Below, piece by piece: positions 41,434 through 49,623 of a DNA stretch of 64,000 bases. A model generated the notes under the pieces. That model made no database searches and was not told the DNA's origin. It saw only the letters and a program-made list of their open reading frames with translations. The stretch is from JBJHBP01 sp050485685 (GTDB lineage: Bacteria; Pseudomonadota; Gammaproteobacteria; Steroidobacterales; Rariloculaceae): NCBI GenBank assembly GCA_050485685.1, contig JBJHBW010000007.1, positions 58,096 to 122,095 of the forward strand, read 5' to 3'. How positions within the stretch are numbered: position 1 is the first letter of the stretch; each line of letters opens with the position of its first letter. The position numbers were made by a program, and so were the translations under genes.

Positions 41434-42560
41434 GGCGCGTTCATGGCAAATGGCTGCGGCTCCGCCTCAGTGGCGGCCGCCATCGGCTCACTGCGTACGC
41501 TGACGTCCGCGCTGCTGACACGCCTTGTCATGCCGTCCTCACCTTCCACCAGCAATGCACCCGTTTCGTCCACGCCCAGGGCTGTGCCCGTGAACTCACC
41601 GGATTCCTGCGAAACACGCACGCACCTGCCGGTCAGGTTGTCCGCAACGCGCCATTCATCCTGCCAGGCCGGCAGAACACCTGCCCGGACATCGGACAAC
41701 ATCAGACCAAGGCCCGTCACCAGTGCCGCAGCAATTTCCGTGCGGTCAGGCCGACGCCTCTCACCAGCAGCGGCAGGACTGGACCGCACAACTGCGGCAA
41801 GATCCACAGCGCCCTCGGGCCAGTCGCTGACCGACCCCGGGACGACATCAGGGAGATCAACATTAAGTCCCAGTCCGATTACCAACCGGCTGCTGCCCGT
41901 ACCGGACATCGCCCGCTCGACAAGAATGCCGCCCAGTTTGCGGTCCTGCCAGACCAGATCATTCGGCCACTTGAGTGCCACGTCGACGCCGGTCAACTCG
42001 CGCAGCACGCGACGTACAGTCACGCCTGCGACCAGCGGCAACATCGACAGCGAGGCCGGGTCTGGTGCCAGCCGGCAGCCCACTGACAGACACACTCCCG
42101 ATGCCAGCGGCGCCTGCCAGCGGCGACCGCGACGACCCCGACCGGCACTCTGGAACTCGGCGATGCAGACATCGAGCCAGCCGTCGCCGGCGTGTCGGTA
42201 AGGTTCATCGCCGAACGGCATGCCGGACTCGGCGACCGGTTTCGACGTCTCCTCCCGCACGCCGTTATCGCGTAACAGTTCATCGTTGGTAGAGCGCAGT
42301 TCGGTCGCAATGATCAGCTTCCCGAGTTGATCGGGCGCCGCGGCCTGCAGCGCATGGATCAAGCGCCACCGATCAAGCAGATCCAGTGGCCTGTCGAGAC
42401 GACAGCGGCCTGACGCGTCAATCTCCAGATCCAGACCCCAGTTACGGAATCGATCTGCTGACTGTCGTGCCATCGATCCGACCGGGTCTGCCGGGCCTGC
42501 GGGACCATGCCAGGCGCCATCCGCCAGCCGTTCAAGCAAGGTGTCAGCGCGCAACGGCAA
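41430..42560 (-). CDS. birA: Bifunctional biotin ligase/biotin operon repressor BirA
   Basis: BirA biotinylates the AccB carrier protein and, in the helix-turn-helix form, represses biotin genes. The N-terminal winged-helix region covers about residues 1-65, the ligase core has STNDELL, SAGRGRRGRRW (biotin and ATP binding) and LKWPNDLVW, and the C-terminal SH3-like domain is at about 315-370. Between STNDELL and CIAEFQ there are about 20 more residues than in E. coli. No bio operon is in the window, so operator binding cannot be assessed. It starts 18 nt after plsY. Confidence 0.94.
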   Translation of the reverse strand: MPLRADTLLERLADGAWHGPAGPADPVGSMARQSADRFRNWGLDLEIDASGRCRLDRPLDLLDRWRLIHALQAAAPDQLGKLIIATELRSTNDELLRDNGVREETSKPVAESGMPFGDEPYRHAGDGWLDVCIAEFQSAGRGRRGRRWQAPLASGVCLSVGCRLAPDPASLSMLPLVAGVTVRRVLRELTGVDVALKWPNDLVWQDRKLGGILVERAMSGTGSSRLVIGLGLNVDLPDVVPGSVSDWPEGAVDLAAVVRSSPAAAGERRRPDRTEIAAALVTGLGLMLSDVRAGVLPAWQDEWRVADNLTGRCVRVSQESGEFTGTALGVDETGALLVEGEDGMTRRVSSADVSVRSEPMAAATEAEPQPFAMNAP

Positions 42561-42578
42561 TCACCTGCAGCATCAACG

Positions 42579-43214
42579 CTATCGACCAAGCAGAAAGCGG
42601 CGCTGCCGGCTCTCATTACCAGCCAGCATGCGCGCGATATTGGAGCGGTGGGTGTATACGATCAATGCAGCAACCGACACGGCGAACACAAACAGTGCAT
42701 GCTGTTCCGGCAGGCGTGTCAGGCCGACGACCGTCGCGGCTCCGACAGCGGCTGCGATGGTCGCAAGGCCCACGTAACCGGTGAATCCGATCACAAGTAT
42801 CCACAACAGCAGCACCCAGACAGCCAGTGTCGGCGCGACGAAGATCAGCACGCCGGCTGCGGTGGCACCGCCTTTCCCGCCGGCAAAATTGCTGAACACA
42901 GGGAACACGTGGCCGAGCACGACAGCGAAACCGACCGTATACGTGAGCAGGGCGGGATCGAGTCCCGGATCAGCGAGCACCGCCGGCATGGGCACGGCCG
43001 GCACCAACAGCAGCGCAACGATCCCCTTGCCCACATCGATCATCAGCACGCCCAGCGCGAACAGCTTCCCCTGGGTACGCAAGGCGTTTGTGCTGCCGGG
43101 ATTGCCGCTGCCGGCGCGCCTGAGATCGATGCCGCGCAATCGCCCCAGCAGCACACCGCCGAGCACGGATCCCAGCAGATAAGCCAGCGTGAATTTCAGG
43201 CCCAGTTCCATCAT
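42579..43214 (-). CDS. plsY: Glycerol-3-phosphate acyltransferase PlsY
   Basis: PlsY transfers an acyl group from acyl-phosphate to glycerol-3-phosphate at the inner membrane. The 211-residue product has about five hydrophobic segments and the motifs GSGNPGSTNALRTQGK and FAVVLGHVFPVFSNFAGGKGGATAAG. It lies 12 nt after the M61 peptidase gene and 18 nt before birA on the same strand. Its partner PlsX is not in the window. Confidence 0.95.
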   Translation of the reverse strand: MMELGLKFTLAYLLGSVLGGVLLGRLRGIDLRRAGSGNPGSTNALRTQGKLFALGVLMIDVGKGIVALLLVPAVPMPAVLADPGLDPALLTYTVGFAVVLGHVFPVFSNFAGGKGGATAAGVLIFVAPTLAVWVLLLWILVIGFTGYVGLATIAAAVGAATVVGLTRLPEQHALFVFAVSVAALIVYTHRSNIARMLAGNESRQRRFLLGR

Positions 43215-43226
43215 GGCAGCAATTCC

Positions 43227-45068
43227 TCAGATGCCAAGCCAGGCACGTCGACCTGCGGCCGCGATGTCGTCGGCGTTGTTATCCAGCGTCAGCGTGATTC
43301 CCGACGGTGGTACCGACTGCAAGCGCAGCTCGAAGTGCATCAGTTCGTCGCCGCGAAACGCGTGGGCACTGAGCCGGTCGCCTGCACGGTAGCGTGCCAG
43401 ACGTTTTGCAATATTGTCCTCCGTGACCTTCAGGCCGTCGATCGCGACGAGCCGATCGCCCGGCGCAAGACCCGCCGCTTCGGCGACCGAGTGACTGAAC
43501 ACCTGCACCAGCTCAAGGCCGCCGTCGCGTGTGCGGAAGTTTGCGCCCAGGGTCAGGTGATCGCCGTCCACGCTCAATGCAGCCGGCTTTCCATCTCCGG
43601 CGCCGTTGCGGGCCATGGACACACCCAGGGCGCCAAGCAACGGTGCCAGTAGCAGATCATCAGTGCCGCGCACGGCCTCATCAAAGAAACGGCGCAGCGC
43701 GGCAGTATGCTGCTGCCCTGCCAGCTCCAACACCAGCGCCTCGAAACCATCCTCGGCCAGCCCATCGCCGCCTTTGCCATGGCGGTGCCAGAGTTCGCGC
43801 ACCACATCGTCCAGCGAAAGCCTGGCGTTCGTCATACTGCGCAAACTCAGATCCAGCGCCAGCGCCGTCAGCGCGCCTTTGCCGTAATAGCTGACACTGG
43901 CATTGACGGTATTCGCCTCCGGTTTGTACAGCACATCCCAGGCATCGAAACTGGATTCCGCAATGCTGTGCCGCAGGCGCCCGGGCGTGCGGTACACGCG
44001 GGTCAGGATCTCGGCCAGGCGGCGCAGATAGTCATCGACACCGATGAGGCCGCTGCGCAGCAGCAGCAGATCCTGGTAATAGGTGGTGATGCCCTCGAAC
44101 ACCCAGAGCAGGCGGGTGTGATTACGCCTGTCCAGGCGATAGGGCGTGAAGGCCGCCGGTTTCACCTGCTTCACATGCCAGCTGTGAAAGTACTCGTGGC
44201 TGACCAGTCCGAGAAATCGCTGATAGTCGGTTCCCACGGCGACTTCACCTGGACGAGGCAGATCGTCACGACTGAACAGCAGTCCGCACGAGGACCGATG
44301 TTCCAGACCACCATAACCGTCCCCGGTGGCCATACCGAGCAACCAGTATTCCGAAAATGGCGGCGGGCCGCCGAAGAACTCGATCTGCGTCGCACACAGT
44401 CGCGAGACATCGGCAGCTATGCGATTGAAATCGGTATGCGTACGTCCCGCCACGATCAGGTGGTGCGGAATGCCGGCTGCATGGAAGTCGACACGCGCAT
44501 GGTTGCTCATCTCGAGCGGATGATCGATCAGCTCATCGTAATCAGCGGCGGCGTATTCACCGAATCCATGTTCGTCTGTGGCCTCGGGCCGCATCGCAGT
44601 TGCCACCCGCCAGTCGGCGGCAAACTCACCAGCGGGCCTCACCAGCGCAAGTCTTACGGGCTCGTGTTCGCGTCCGTGGAACCACGGAAACACACACGGA
44701 CCGTTGATCCATGCGCGACGGCGATCAAGATATGCGCCACGCACTGACAGATCGAAGGCGAACACGGTCAGGTGCACTGCCAGCGTCGCGGCGGCTACGC
44801 CTTCCGGCGCCTGCGCCTGCCAGGTGCCCTTGGCGATCCGTGTCAGCGTGACGTCATGCTGCTGCCCCTGCTCATCCGTGCAATGCACCTTTGTCGCCAC
44901 CACATGTCGCGCAAACTCGCGCAACAGATAGCTTCCCGGAATCCAGGATGGCAGCGTGAACTGCTGCCCGGCCTTGGGGGCATCGATCTCGCACGTCACG
45001 GCCAGCAGATGGCCGTCCGGATCGGCCGGTTCCAGTCGATAACGAATCAGGGTGCTGTTCCTCGCCAC
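43227..45068 (-). CDS. M61 family metallopeptidase with PDZ domain
   Basis: The product (613 residues from GTG 45068) has an N-terminal beta domain (FTLPSWIPGSYLLREFARH), a zinc-binding HEYFHSWHVKQ at about residues 291-301 with the downstream Glu in LLWVFEGITTYYQD, and a C-terminal PDZ domain (about 500-595, EAAGLAPGDRLVAIDGLKV). M61 enzymes include glycyl aminopeptidase. The frame is open to 45209, but family similarity begins at about NSTLIRYRLEP, so GTG 45068 is preferred. No signal peptide is evident, which favours the cytosol. It heads the operon plsY-birA-coaX-SPOR and is divergent from the cobalamin riboswitch. Confidence 0.9.
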   Translation of the reverse strand: MARNSTLIRYRLEPADPDGHLLAVTCEIDAPKAGQQFTLPSWIPGSYLLREFARHVVATKVHCTDEQGQQHDVTLTRIAKGTWQAQAPEGVAAATLAVHLTVFAFDLSVRGAYLDRRRAWINGPCVFPWFHGREHEPVRLALVRPAGEFAADWRVATAMRPEATDEHGFGEYAAADYDELIDHPLEMSNHARVDFHAAGIPHHLIVAGRTHTDFNRIAADVSRLCATQIEFFGGPPPFSEYWLLGMATGDGYGGLEHRSSCGLLFSRDDLPRPGEVAVGTDYQRFLGLVSHEYFHSWHVKQVKPAAFTPYRLDRRNHTRLLWVFEGITTYYQDLLLLRSGLIGVDDYLRRLAEILTRVYRTPGRLRHSIAESSFDAWDVLYKPEANTVNASVSYYGKGALTALALDLSLRSMTNARLSLDDVVRELWHRHGKGGDGLAEDGFEALVLELAGQQHTAALRRFFDEAVRGTDDLLLAPLLGALGVSMARNGAGDGKPAALSVDGDHLTLGANFRTRDGGLELVQVFSHSVAEAAGLAPGDRLVAIDGLKVTEDNIAKRLARYRAGDRLSAHAFRGDELMHFELRLQSVPPSGITLTLDNNADDIAAAGRRAWLGI

Positions 45069-45140
45069 TTCGGGTAAAGCCGGAAATCTCCAGCCGGCGC
45101 ATTGTCGCACAGCTTGCAAATCAGCCCCTGCACTCCTAAG

Positions 45141-45312
45141 GTGGCGCGAGGCGGTGCCCCGCAGGGGGTTAAAAGGGAACACAGTGCAAAGCTGTGGCTG
45201 TCCCCGCAACTGTCAGCGGCGAGGCTGCGACGACATCATGGCCACTGAGACGAAAGTCCCCGGGAAGGCCTGTCGCAGCTGACTGAACCGCAAGCCAGGA
45301 AACCTGCCGCCG
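45141..45312 (+). promoter_or_regulatory. Cobalamin (AdoCbl) riboswitch
   Basis: Conserved elements occur in the expected order: GGGAAC at 45175, CCCCGCAACTGT at 45202-45213, CCACTG near 45242, GGGAAGG at 45262, and the B12-box-like GCCAGGAAACCTGCC at 45294-45308. It precedes a BtuF-BtuC-BtuD importer, as expected for repression by cobalamin. About 140 nt separate it from the first start codon and should hold the expression platform; I could not resolve the alternative folds. A weak promoter, TTGCAA-17 nt-TAAGGT, lies at 45114-45142. Confidence 0.92.
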
Positions 45313-45450
45313 ATGTCGTCCTTCCGCGCGCCGGGGTAGCGTTCGGAGCGGAGATCCGCCGTGGCGACGACTCTTGTCAACGACGCAGCGGCGTCCGGCC
45401 GGCCCTGTAGAAAGGTGCCGCGACCGCCGCCCGTCAGCGGAGGTCGCGTC

Positions 45451-46386
45451 ATGCCGCGCTTTTGTTTTCGATTCCTGCCACCCGCAGCGGCTGCAGCCTT
45501 GTGCGCGGCAGGCCTGATGCTGTCGTCGTCGCTGATGTCACAGGGCACTGATCCGGTCTCCGCGCCGCTGCCAGATCATGCGCTCACCGCTGCGGCAGTG
45601 GCCGGCGGTGGCAGCAGTTCCCGCCAGCGGCTGCCCAGGGTCGCGTCCATCAATCTGTGCTCGGACCAGCTGCTGCTTGGCCTGGCCGATCCCGAGCAGA
45701 TACTCACGATCAGCTGGCTGGCGGCAGATCCGCATGAGTCGGTGTTCGCCGAAGCAGCCGGTCGTTTCCCGCTCAACTATGGCAGTGCGGAGGAACTGAT
45801 GCGGTATGAACCGGACGTCGTGCTGGCCGGCACGCTGACCGGCGATCACACGCGCGCGCTGCTGCAACGGCTCGGTTACAGGGTTGTCGCGCTGCCACCG
45901 GCCGACACGCTGGAACACATCTTCGCCAATCTCGCACTCGTGGCCGAAGCCATCGGCCAGAACGCACGCGGGGACCGGGTCGCAGCCGAAATGCGCGACC
46001 GACTGGCGACGTTTGCGCAGATCCGACCCGAGGTCATGCGAGACGCGGTGGTGGTCAGGCCCGGCGGTTTCACGGTCGGAGAGTTCGAACTCGCCAACGA
46101 ACTGATGCGCATTGCCGGGCTGCGCAATGTCGCCGCAGCCGAGGGGCTGGACCGTTGGGGGAGCCTGGCCATGGAGACGCTGCTGCGCAGTCAGCCACAG
46201 CTGCTCATACTCAATGGTTACCGAGTCGATGACGCGTCACTGGCCAACGCCGTTATGGAACATCCCGCGCTGGCGCAGTTGCGCGAGTCGATCAAGAGCA
46301 TCACGGTACCGACGCGCTACTGGGCCTGCGGCCTGCCGCAGAGTCTTGATTCGGTGAACCTGATGCGTGCGGATGCGGACTCATGA
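45451..46386 (+). CDS. btuF: Cobalamin-type ABC transporter substrate-binding protein (BtuF-like)
   Basis: The 311-residue product has an N-terminal signal segment (about 10-32) and a BtuF/FhuD-type periplasmic binding fold: RVASINLCSDQLLLGLADPEQILTIS, EELMRYEPDVVLAG and the C-terminal YWACGLPQSLDSVN. ATG 45451 has GGAGGT 7 nt upstream; the in-frame extension to 45361 lies in the riboswitch expression platform. The ligand assignment to a corrinoid rests on the upstream riboswitch and the BtuCD partners. It overlaps btuC by 4 nt. Confidence 0.88.
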   Translation: MPRFCFRFLPPAAAAALCAAGLMLSSSLMSQGTDPVSAPLPDHALTAAAVAGGGSSSRQRLPRVASINLCSDQLLLGLADPEQILTISWLAADPHESVFAEAAGRFPLNYGSAEELMRYEPDVVLAGTLTGDHTRALLQRLGYRVVALPPADTLEHIFANLALVAEAIGQNARGDRVAAEMRDRLATFAQIRPEVMRDAVVVRPGGFTVGEFELANELMRIAGLRNVAAAEGLDRWGSLAMETLLRSQPQLLILNGYRVDDASLANAVMEHPALAQLRESIKSITVPTRYWACGLPQSLDSVNLMRADADS

Positions 46387-47435
46387 GCACCGGCGCACTG
46401 GAAGCGGCGCGGCGCCCCGAGGCCATTGCACAGGCAGCCGACAGCACACGCCTGCGCGGACTGTGCTGGCTGCTGGCCGGACTGACCGCCGGTCTGTTCC
46501 TGTTGTCGCTGGCACTGGGCAGGACCAGTGGCGGAGCGGTATTCGGCCTCGGCGATGCGCGCCTGGCCGACGTGATCCTGATGGAGATTCGGCTGCCGCG
46601 CGCCATGCTGGCGGTGCTGGTCGGCGGCACGCTGGGATTGTGCGGCGCTGCACTGCAGGGCCTGTTACGCAATCCGCTGGCTGAGCCGGGTCTGCTCGGC
46701 GCGTCCAGCGGTGCCGCCCTGGGTGCCGTGATCGTGTTCTACTTCGGCCTTGCCGGAGCGCACTCGCTGGGACTGCCGCTGGGTGCCGTGGCGGGTTCGC
46801 TCACCGCCCTGGCCGTGCTGTACGCACTGGCCGGGCGCCGCGCCGACTTTCTCACCATCATTCTTGCCGGCATCGCACTCAATGCCCTCGCTGCGGCATT
46901 GACGTCACTGGCGCTGAACTTTGCACCCAGCCCCTATGCGGCACTTGAGATCCTGTTCTGGATGCTGGGATCGCTGGCCGACCGCAGCCTCGCGCACGTC
47001 TGGCTGGCACTGCCACTGATGATTCCGGGCTGGTTCATGATCCTGGCTGCGGCCCGCGGTCTGGATGCGCTGACGCTGGGCGAAGACACCGCCCACAGTC
47101 TGGGCTTCGATCCGCGTCGAACCCAGTGGCTGGTCATAGGCGGCACAGCGCTCGCCGTCGGCAGCGCAGTTGCAGCGACCGGTGTGGTCGGTTTCGTCGG
47201 TCTGGTGGTGCCGCACCTGCTTCGGCCCTGGGTGGGCTTTCAACCCGGCAGGCTGCTGCTGCCATCGTTTCTGGGCGGCGCGGCACTGACACTGATGGCC
47301 GACATTGCGATACGACTGATGCCGCCCGGACCGGAACTGAAGCTGGGTGTCGTCACAGCGTTGCTGGGCGCGCCGTTCTTCCTGCACCTGATCATGCGAA
47401 CGCGTGGCGGCACGAACCGCGGGGAGTTGACCTGA
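46383..47435 (+). CDS. btuC: Cobalamin-type ABC transporter permease (BtuC-like)
   Basis: The 350-residue product is a FecCD/BtuC-family permease with about ten hydrophobic segments. Typical blocks are RLPRAMLAVLVGGTLGLCGAALQGLLRNPLAEP, GASSGAALGAV, LGFDPRR (coupling to the ATPase), and GVVGFVGLVVPHLLRPWVG. It forms the inner-membrane channel. The ATG overlaps the btuF stop (ATGA), and btuD overlaps its own stop by one base, so the three genes are translationally coupled under the riboswitch. Confidence 0.93.
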   Translation: MSTGALEAARRPEAIAQAADSTRLRGLCWLLAGLTAGLFLLSLALGRTSGGAVFGLGDARLADVILMEIRLPRAMLAVLVGGTLGLCGAALQGLLRNPLAEPGLLGASSGAALGAVIVFYFGLAGAHSLGLPLGAVAGSLTALAVLYALAGRRADFLTIILAGIALNALAAALTSLALNFAPSPYAALEILFWMLGSLADRSLAHVWLALPLMIPGWFMILAAARGLDALTLGEDTAHSLGFDPRRTQWLVIGGTALAVGSAVAATGVVGFVGLVVPHLLRPWVGFQPGRLLLPSFLGGAALTLMADIAIRLMPPGPELKLGVVTALLGAPFFLHLIMRTRGGTNRGELT

Positions 47436-48271
47436 TGGCCGCGATGCAGAACGGACGGGCTAATGCCACGATGGTTGCAGACGATGGTGCGAGCACCATG
47501 CCCGGATTGCGTCTTGAGAACCTGAGTGTGCGCTACGGAATACGCATCGCGGTCGAACAGGTCTCCATGACACTGTCACAGGGCGAGCTTGTTGCACTGG
47601 TCGGGCCGAACGGCGCCGGCAAGAGCAGCCTGCTCAAAGCCGTGGCCGGCGTAGTGCCGCATGACGGGCAGGTGAACCGGGATGGGCAACCGCTGCACAC
47701 GCAATCGCCGAGGCAACGCGCCCGGATCCTGGCCTATCTGCCGCAATCGCCTGCGGCACACTGGCCGCTGCGTGTGCACGATCTCGTCGCGCTGGGTCGC
47801 CTGCCTCACCGCCGCGTCGGCAGCGCACTGACGCACGAAGACACGCAGTCCATCGCATGGGCCATGGACCGCACCGAGGTGACGACACTGGCGGACCGCC
47901 ACATGGATGGCCTCTCGGGAGGTGAGCGCAGCCGGGTGCTGCTGGCACGCGCGCTGGCTGTGAAGGCACCGGTACTGCTGACTGACGAGCCGGTTGCATC
48001 GCTGGATCCGTATCACCAGCTGAAGATCATGTCGGTGCTCGCCGAGTATGCGCGCAGTGGCGGACTGGTCATCGCCGTGCTGCACGACCTCGCTCTGGCG
48101 GCCCGCTTCGCAACACGGATGATCATGATCAGCGAAGGCTGCCTGCGCGGTGACGGCCCTCCGGAACAGGTGCTCAACGACGACGCTCTGCAACAGCACT
48201 ATCGCGTGCGCTCCTATGTCGCCCGCCACGAGAACGAGCCCGTCATACTGCCCTGGCGCACGATTCGGTAG
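47435..48271 (+). CDS. btuD: Cobalamin-type ABC transporter ATPase (BtuD-like)
   Basis: The 278-residue product has Walker A GPNGAGKSS, a Q-loop in AYLPQSP, the signature LSGGERSRVLLARAL, Walker B VLLTDEPVASLD and the switch His in AVLHDL. It belongs to the FepC/BtuD group. About 25 extra residues precede the ABC core. The start ATG 47435 overlaps the btuC stop. No btuB-like TonB-dependent receptor is in the window. Confidence 0.93.
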   Translation: MAAMQNGRANATMVADDGASTMPGLRLENLSVRYGIRIAVEQVSMTLSQGELVALVGPNGAGKSSLLKAVAGVVPHDGQVNRDGQPLHTQSPRQRARILAYLPQSPAAHWPLRVHDLVALGRLPHRRVGSALTHEDTQSIAWAMDRTEVTTLADRHMDGLSGGERSRVLLARALAVKAPVLLTDEPVASLDPYHQLKIMSVLAEYARSGGLVIAVLHDLALAARFATRMIMISEGCLRGDGPPEQVLNDDALQQHYRVRSYVARHENEPVILPWRTIR

Positions 48272-48310
48272 ATCACACCACAGGCCGGGCCGGCGCTTAT
48301 AATCGGAAAC

Positions 48311-48940
48311 GTGGCAAACCTGGTCACGCTGAGTCGCCTGATCATGCTGCTGGTGGTCGTCTGGCTGGCGTACCAGCCACCCGGCCTGCTGCAGCTGATG
48401 GCGTTCGCTCTGGTGATCCTGATCTTCGTGTCTGACGCACTGGACGGTTACATCGCCCGCAAGCGTCACGAAACCAGCCTGTTCGGCGCCCTGTTTGATA
48501 TCGCCGGGGATCGTGTCGTCGAACTGACCCTGTGGATAGTCGCGACGGATCTCGATCTTGTGCCGATCTGGGTCCCGCTGGTGTTCATCATTCGCGGCGT
48601 GATCGTCGACACGATACGTTCCAGTCATTCCGTAGCGCAGGGCGTTGCGCCGTTTGCACTGATGCGTTCGCGGGCCGGCCGGTTTCTGGTCGCCAGCCGA
48701 TTCATGCGCGGTCTGTACGCGACAGCCAAGGCCTGCGCATTCTGCGGCCTGCTTCTGCTGCTGCCGCTGCCGGAAGTCGCTCCAGTGCTCTGGGAACGAA
48801 TCGGCACGACACTGACCGTGACCACATACGTATTTGTCTACCTTTCAGTACTGCTGTGCGTAGTTCGCGGCATGCCGGTCATCATCGAGTTCGTTCACGC
48901 GCGCCGAAATGAAATCATCCCGGGACGGAATACGCAGTGA
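48311..48940 (+). CDS. CDP-alcohol phosphatidyltransferase family protein
   Basis: Members condense CDP-diacylglycerol with an alcohol such as glycerol-3-phosphate. The 209-residue membrane protein has about six hydrophobic segments and the full catalytic motif DALDGYIAR followed by GALFDIAGD, keeping the four aspartates. The start is GTG 48311. It is PgsA-like in size, but the alcohol cannot be read from sequence. It overlaps the HAD-phosphatase gene by 4 nt (GTGA), pointing to a shared pathway, perhaps phosphatidylglycerol phosphate formation and dephosphorylation. It lies 39 nt after btuD. Confidence 0.87.
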   Translation: MANLVTLSRLIMLLVVVWLAYQPPGLLQLMAFALVILIFVSDALDGYIARKRHETSLFGALFDIAGDRVVELTLWIVATDLDLVPIWVPLVFIIRGVIVDTIRSSHSVAQGVAPFALMRSRAGRFLVASRFMRGLYATAKACAFCGLLLLLPLPEVAPVLWERIGTTLTVTTYVFVYLSVLLCVVRGMPVIIEFVHARRNEIIPGRNTQ

Positions 48941-49623
48941 CACGACTGGTGTTCTTCGATGTCGACGGCACTCTTGTGCGCGTGAGTTCCGAGCGGATGT
49001 TCTGGCGCTACCTGATGCGTCGCGGTAGACAGGGGCCACGGCAGCTTCTGGCATGGGCGCTGTTCTTCGTGCGCCATCTGCCTGCCGGCGGCATTCATAC
49101 GCTGCGCAGGAACAAGGCTTATCTGCACGCGCTGAGAGTGGATCAGATCGCGGCACTGGCCCGGGCCTTCGTGCGCGACCGGCTCATCGCAACGCTGTAC
49201 GAACCTGCCGTGCAGCGTCTGCGGGACCATCAACAGACAGGTGACACCATCGTGCTGCTGTCCGGCACGCTTGAACCCATAGCGCGAGCGCTGGCAGAGC
49301 ATCTGAACGTGCGCCACGTCTGCGCCACCCTGTGCAGCCAGCAGCATGGGCGCTACCTCGCGCAGCCACCGGAACTGCATCCCTACGATGCGGCCAAACG
49401 CCGCATTGCCGCGCGGCTTGCCAGGGAGCTTGGCTTCAGCCTTGCCGAGGCCATGGCTTACGCCGACTCCTGGCGCGACATTCAACTGCTGGAAGCGGTC
49501 GGCACTGCGGTCGCGGTTCGACCCGACAGGAGGCTGCATGAAATCGCACAGCGGCGGGCCTGGGAAGTGCTGGGCAGCCGCCGTGCAGCGTCTAACGTCG
49601 CGGACGGCACATCAGTGCGATGA
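48937..49623 (+). CDS. HAD-IB family phosphatase
   Basis: The 228-residue product has all four HAD motifs: FFDVDGTL at the start (nucleophile Asp), LLSGT in the middle, a Lys in PYDAAKRRIAARL, and AYADSWRDIQLLEAVG. The SerB/PgpC-like HAD-IB group includes phosphatidylglycerophosphatase C. The GTG start overlaps the phosphatidyltransferase stop, which supports a phospholipid phosphate as substrate. That link is inference from gene order. Its 3' end overlaps the convergent histidine kinase by 12 nt. Confidence 0.88.
   Translation: MTRLVFFDVDGTLVRVSSERMFWRYLMRRGRQGPRQLLAWALFFVRHLPAGGIHTLRRNKAYLHALRVDQIAALARAFVRDRLIATLYEPAVQRLRDHQQTGDTIVLLSGTLEPIARALAEHLNVRHVCATLCSQQHGRYLAQPPELHPYDAAKRRIAARLARELGFSLAEAMAYADSWRDIQLLEAVGTAVAVRPDRRLHEIAQRRAWEVLGSRRAASNVADGTSVR

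Noticed and set aside
45069..45140. Riboswitch read as also controlling the M61 operon
   Set aside because: The aptamer is oriented with the btu genes; the M61 operon runs the other way and its leader does not contain it.
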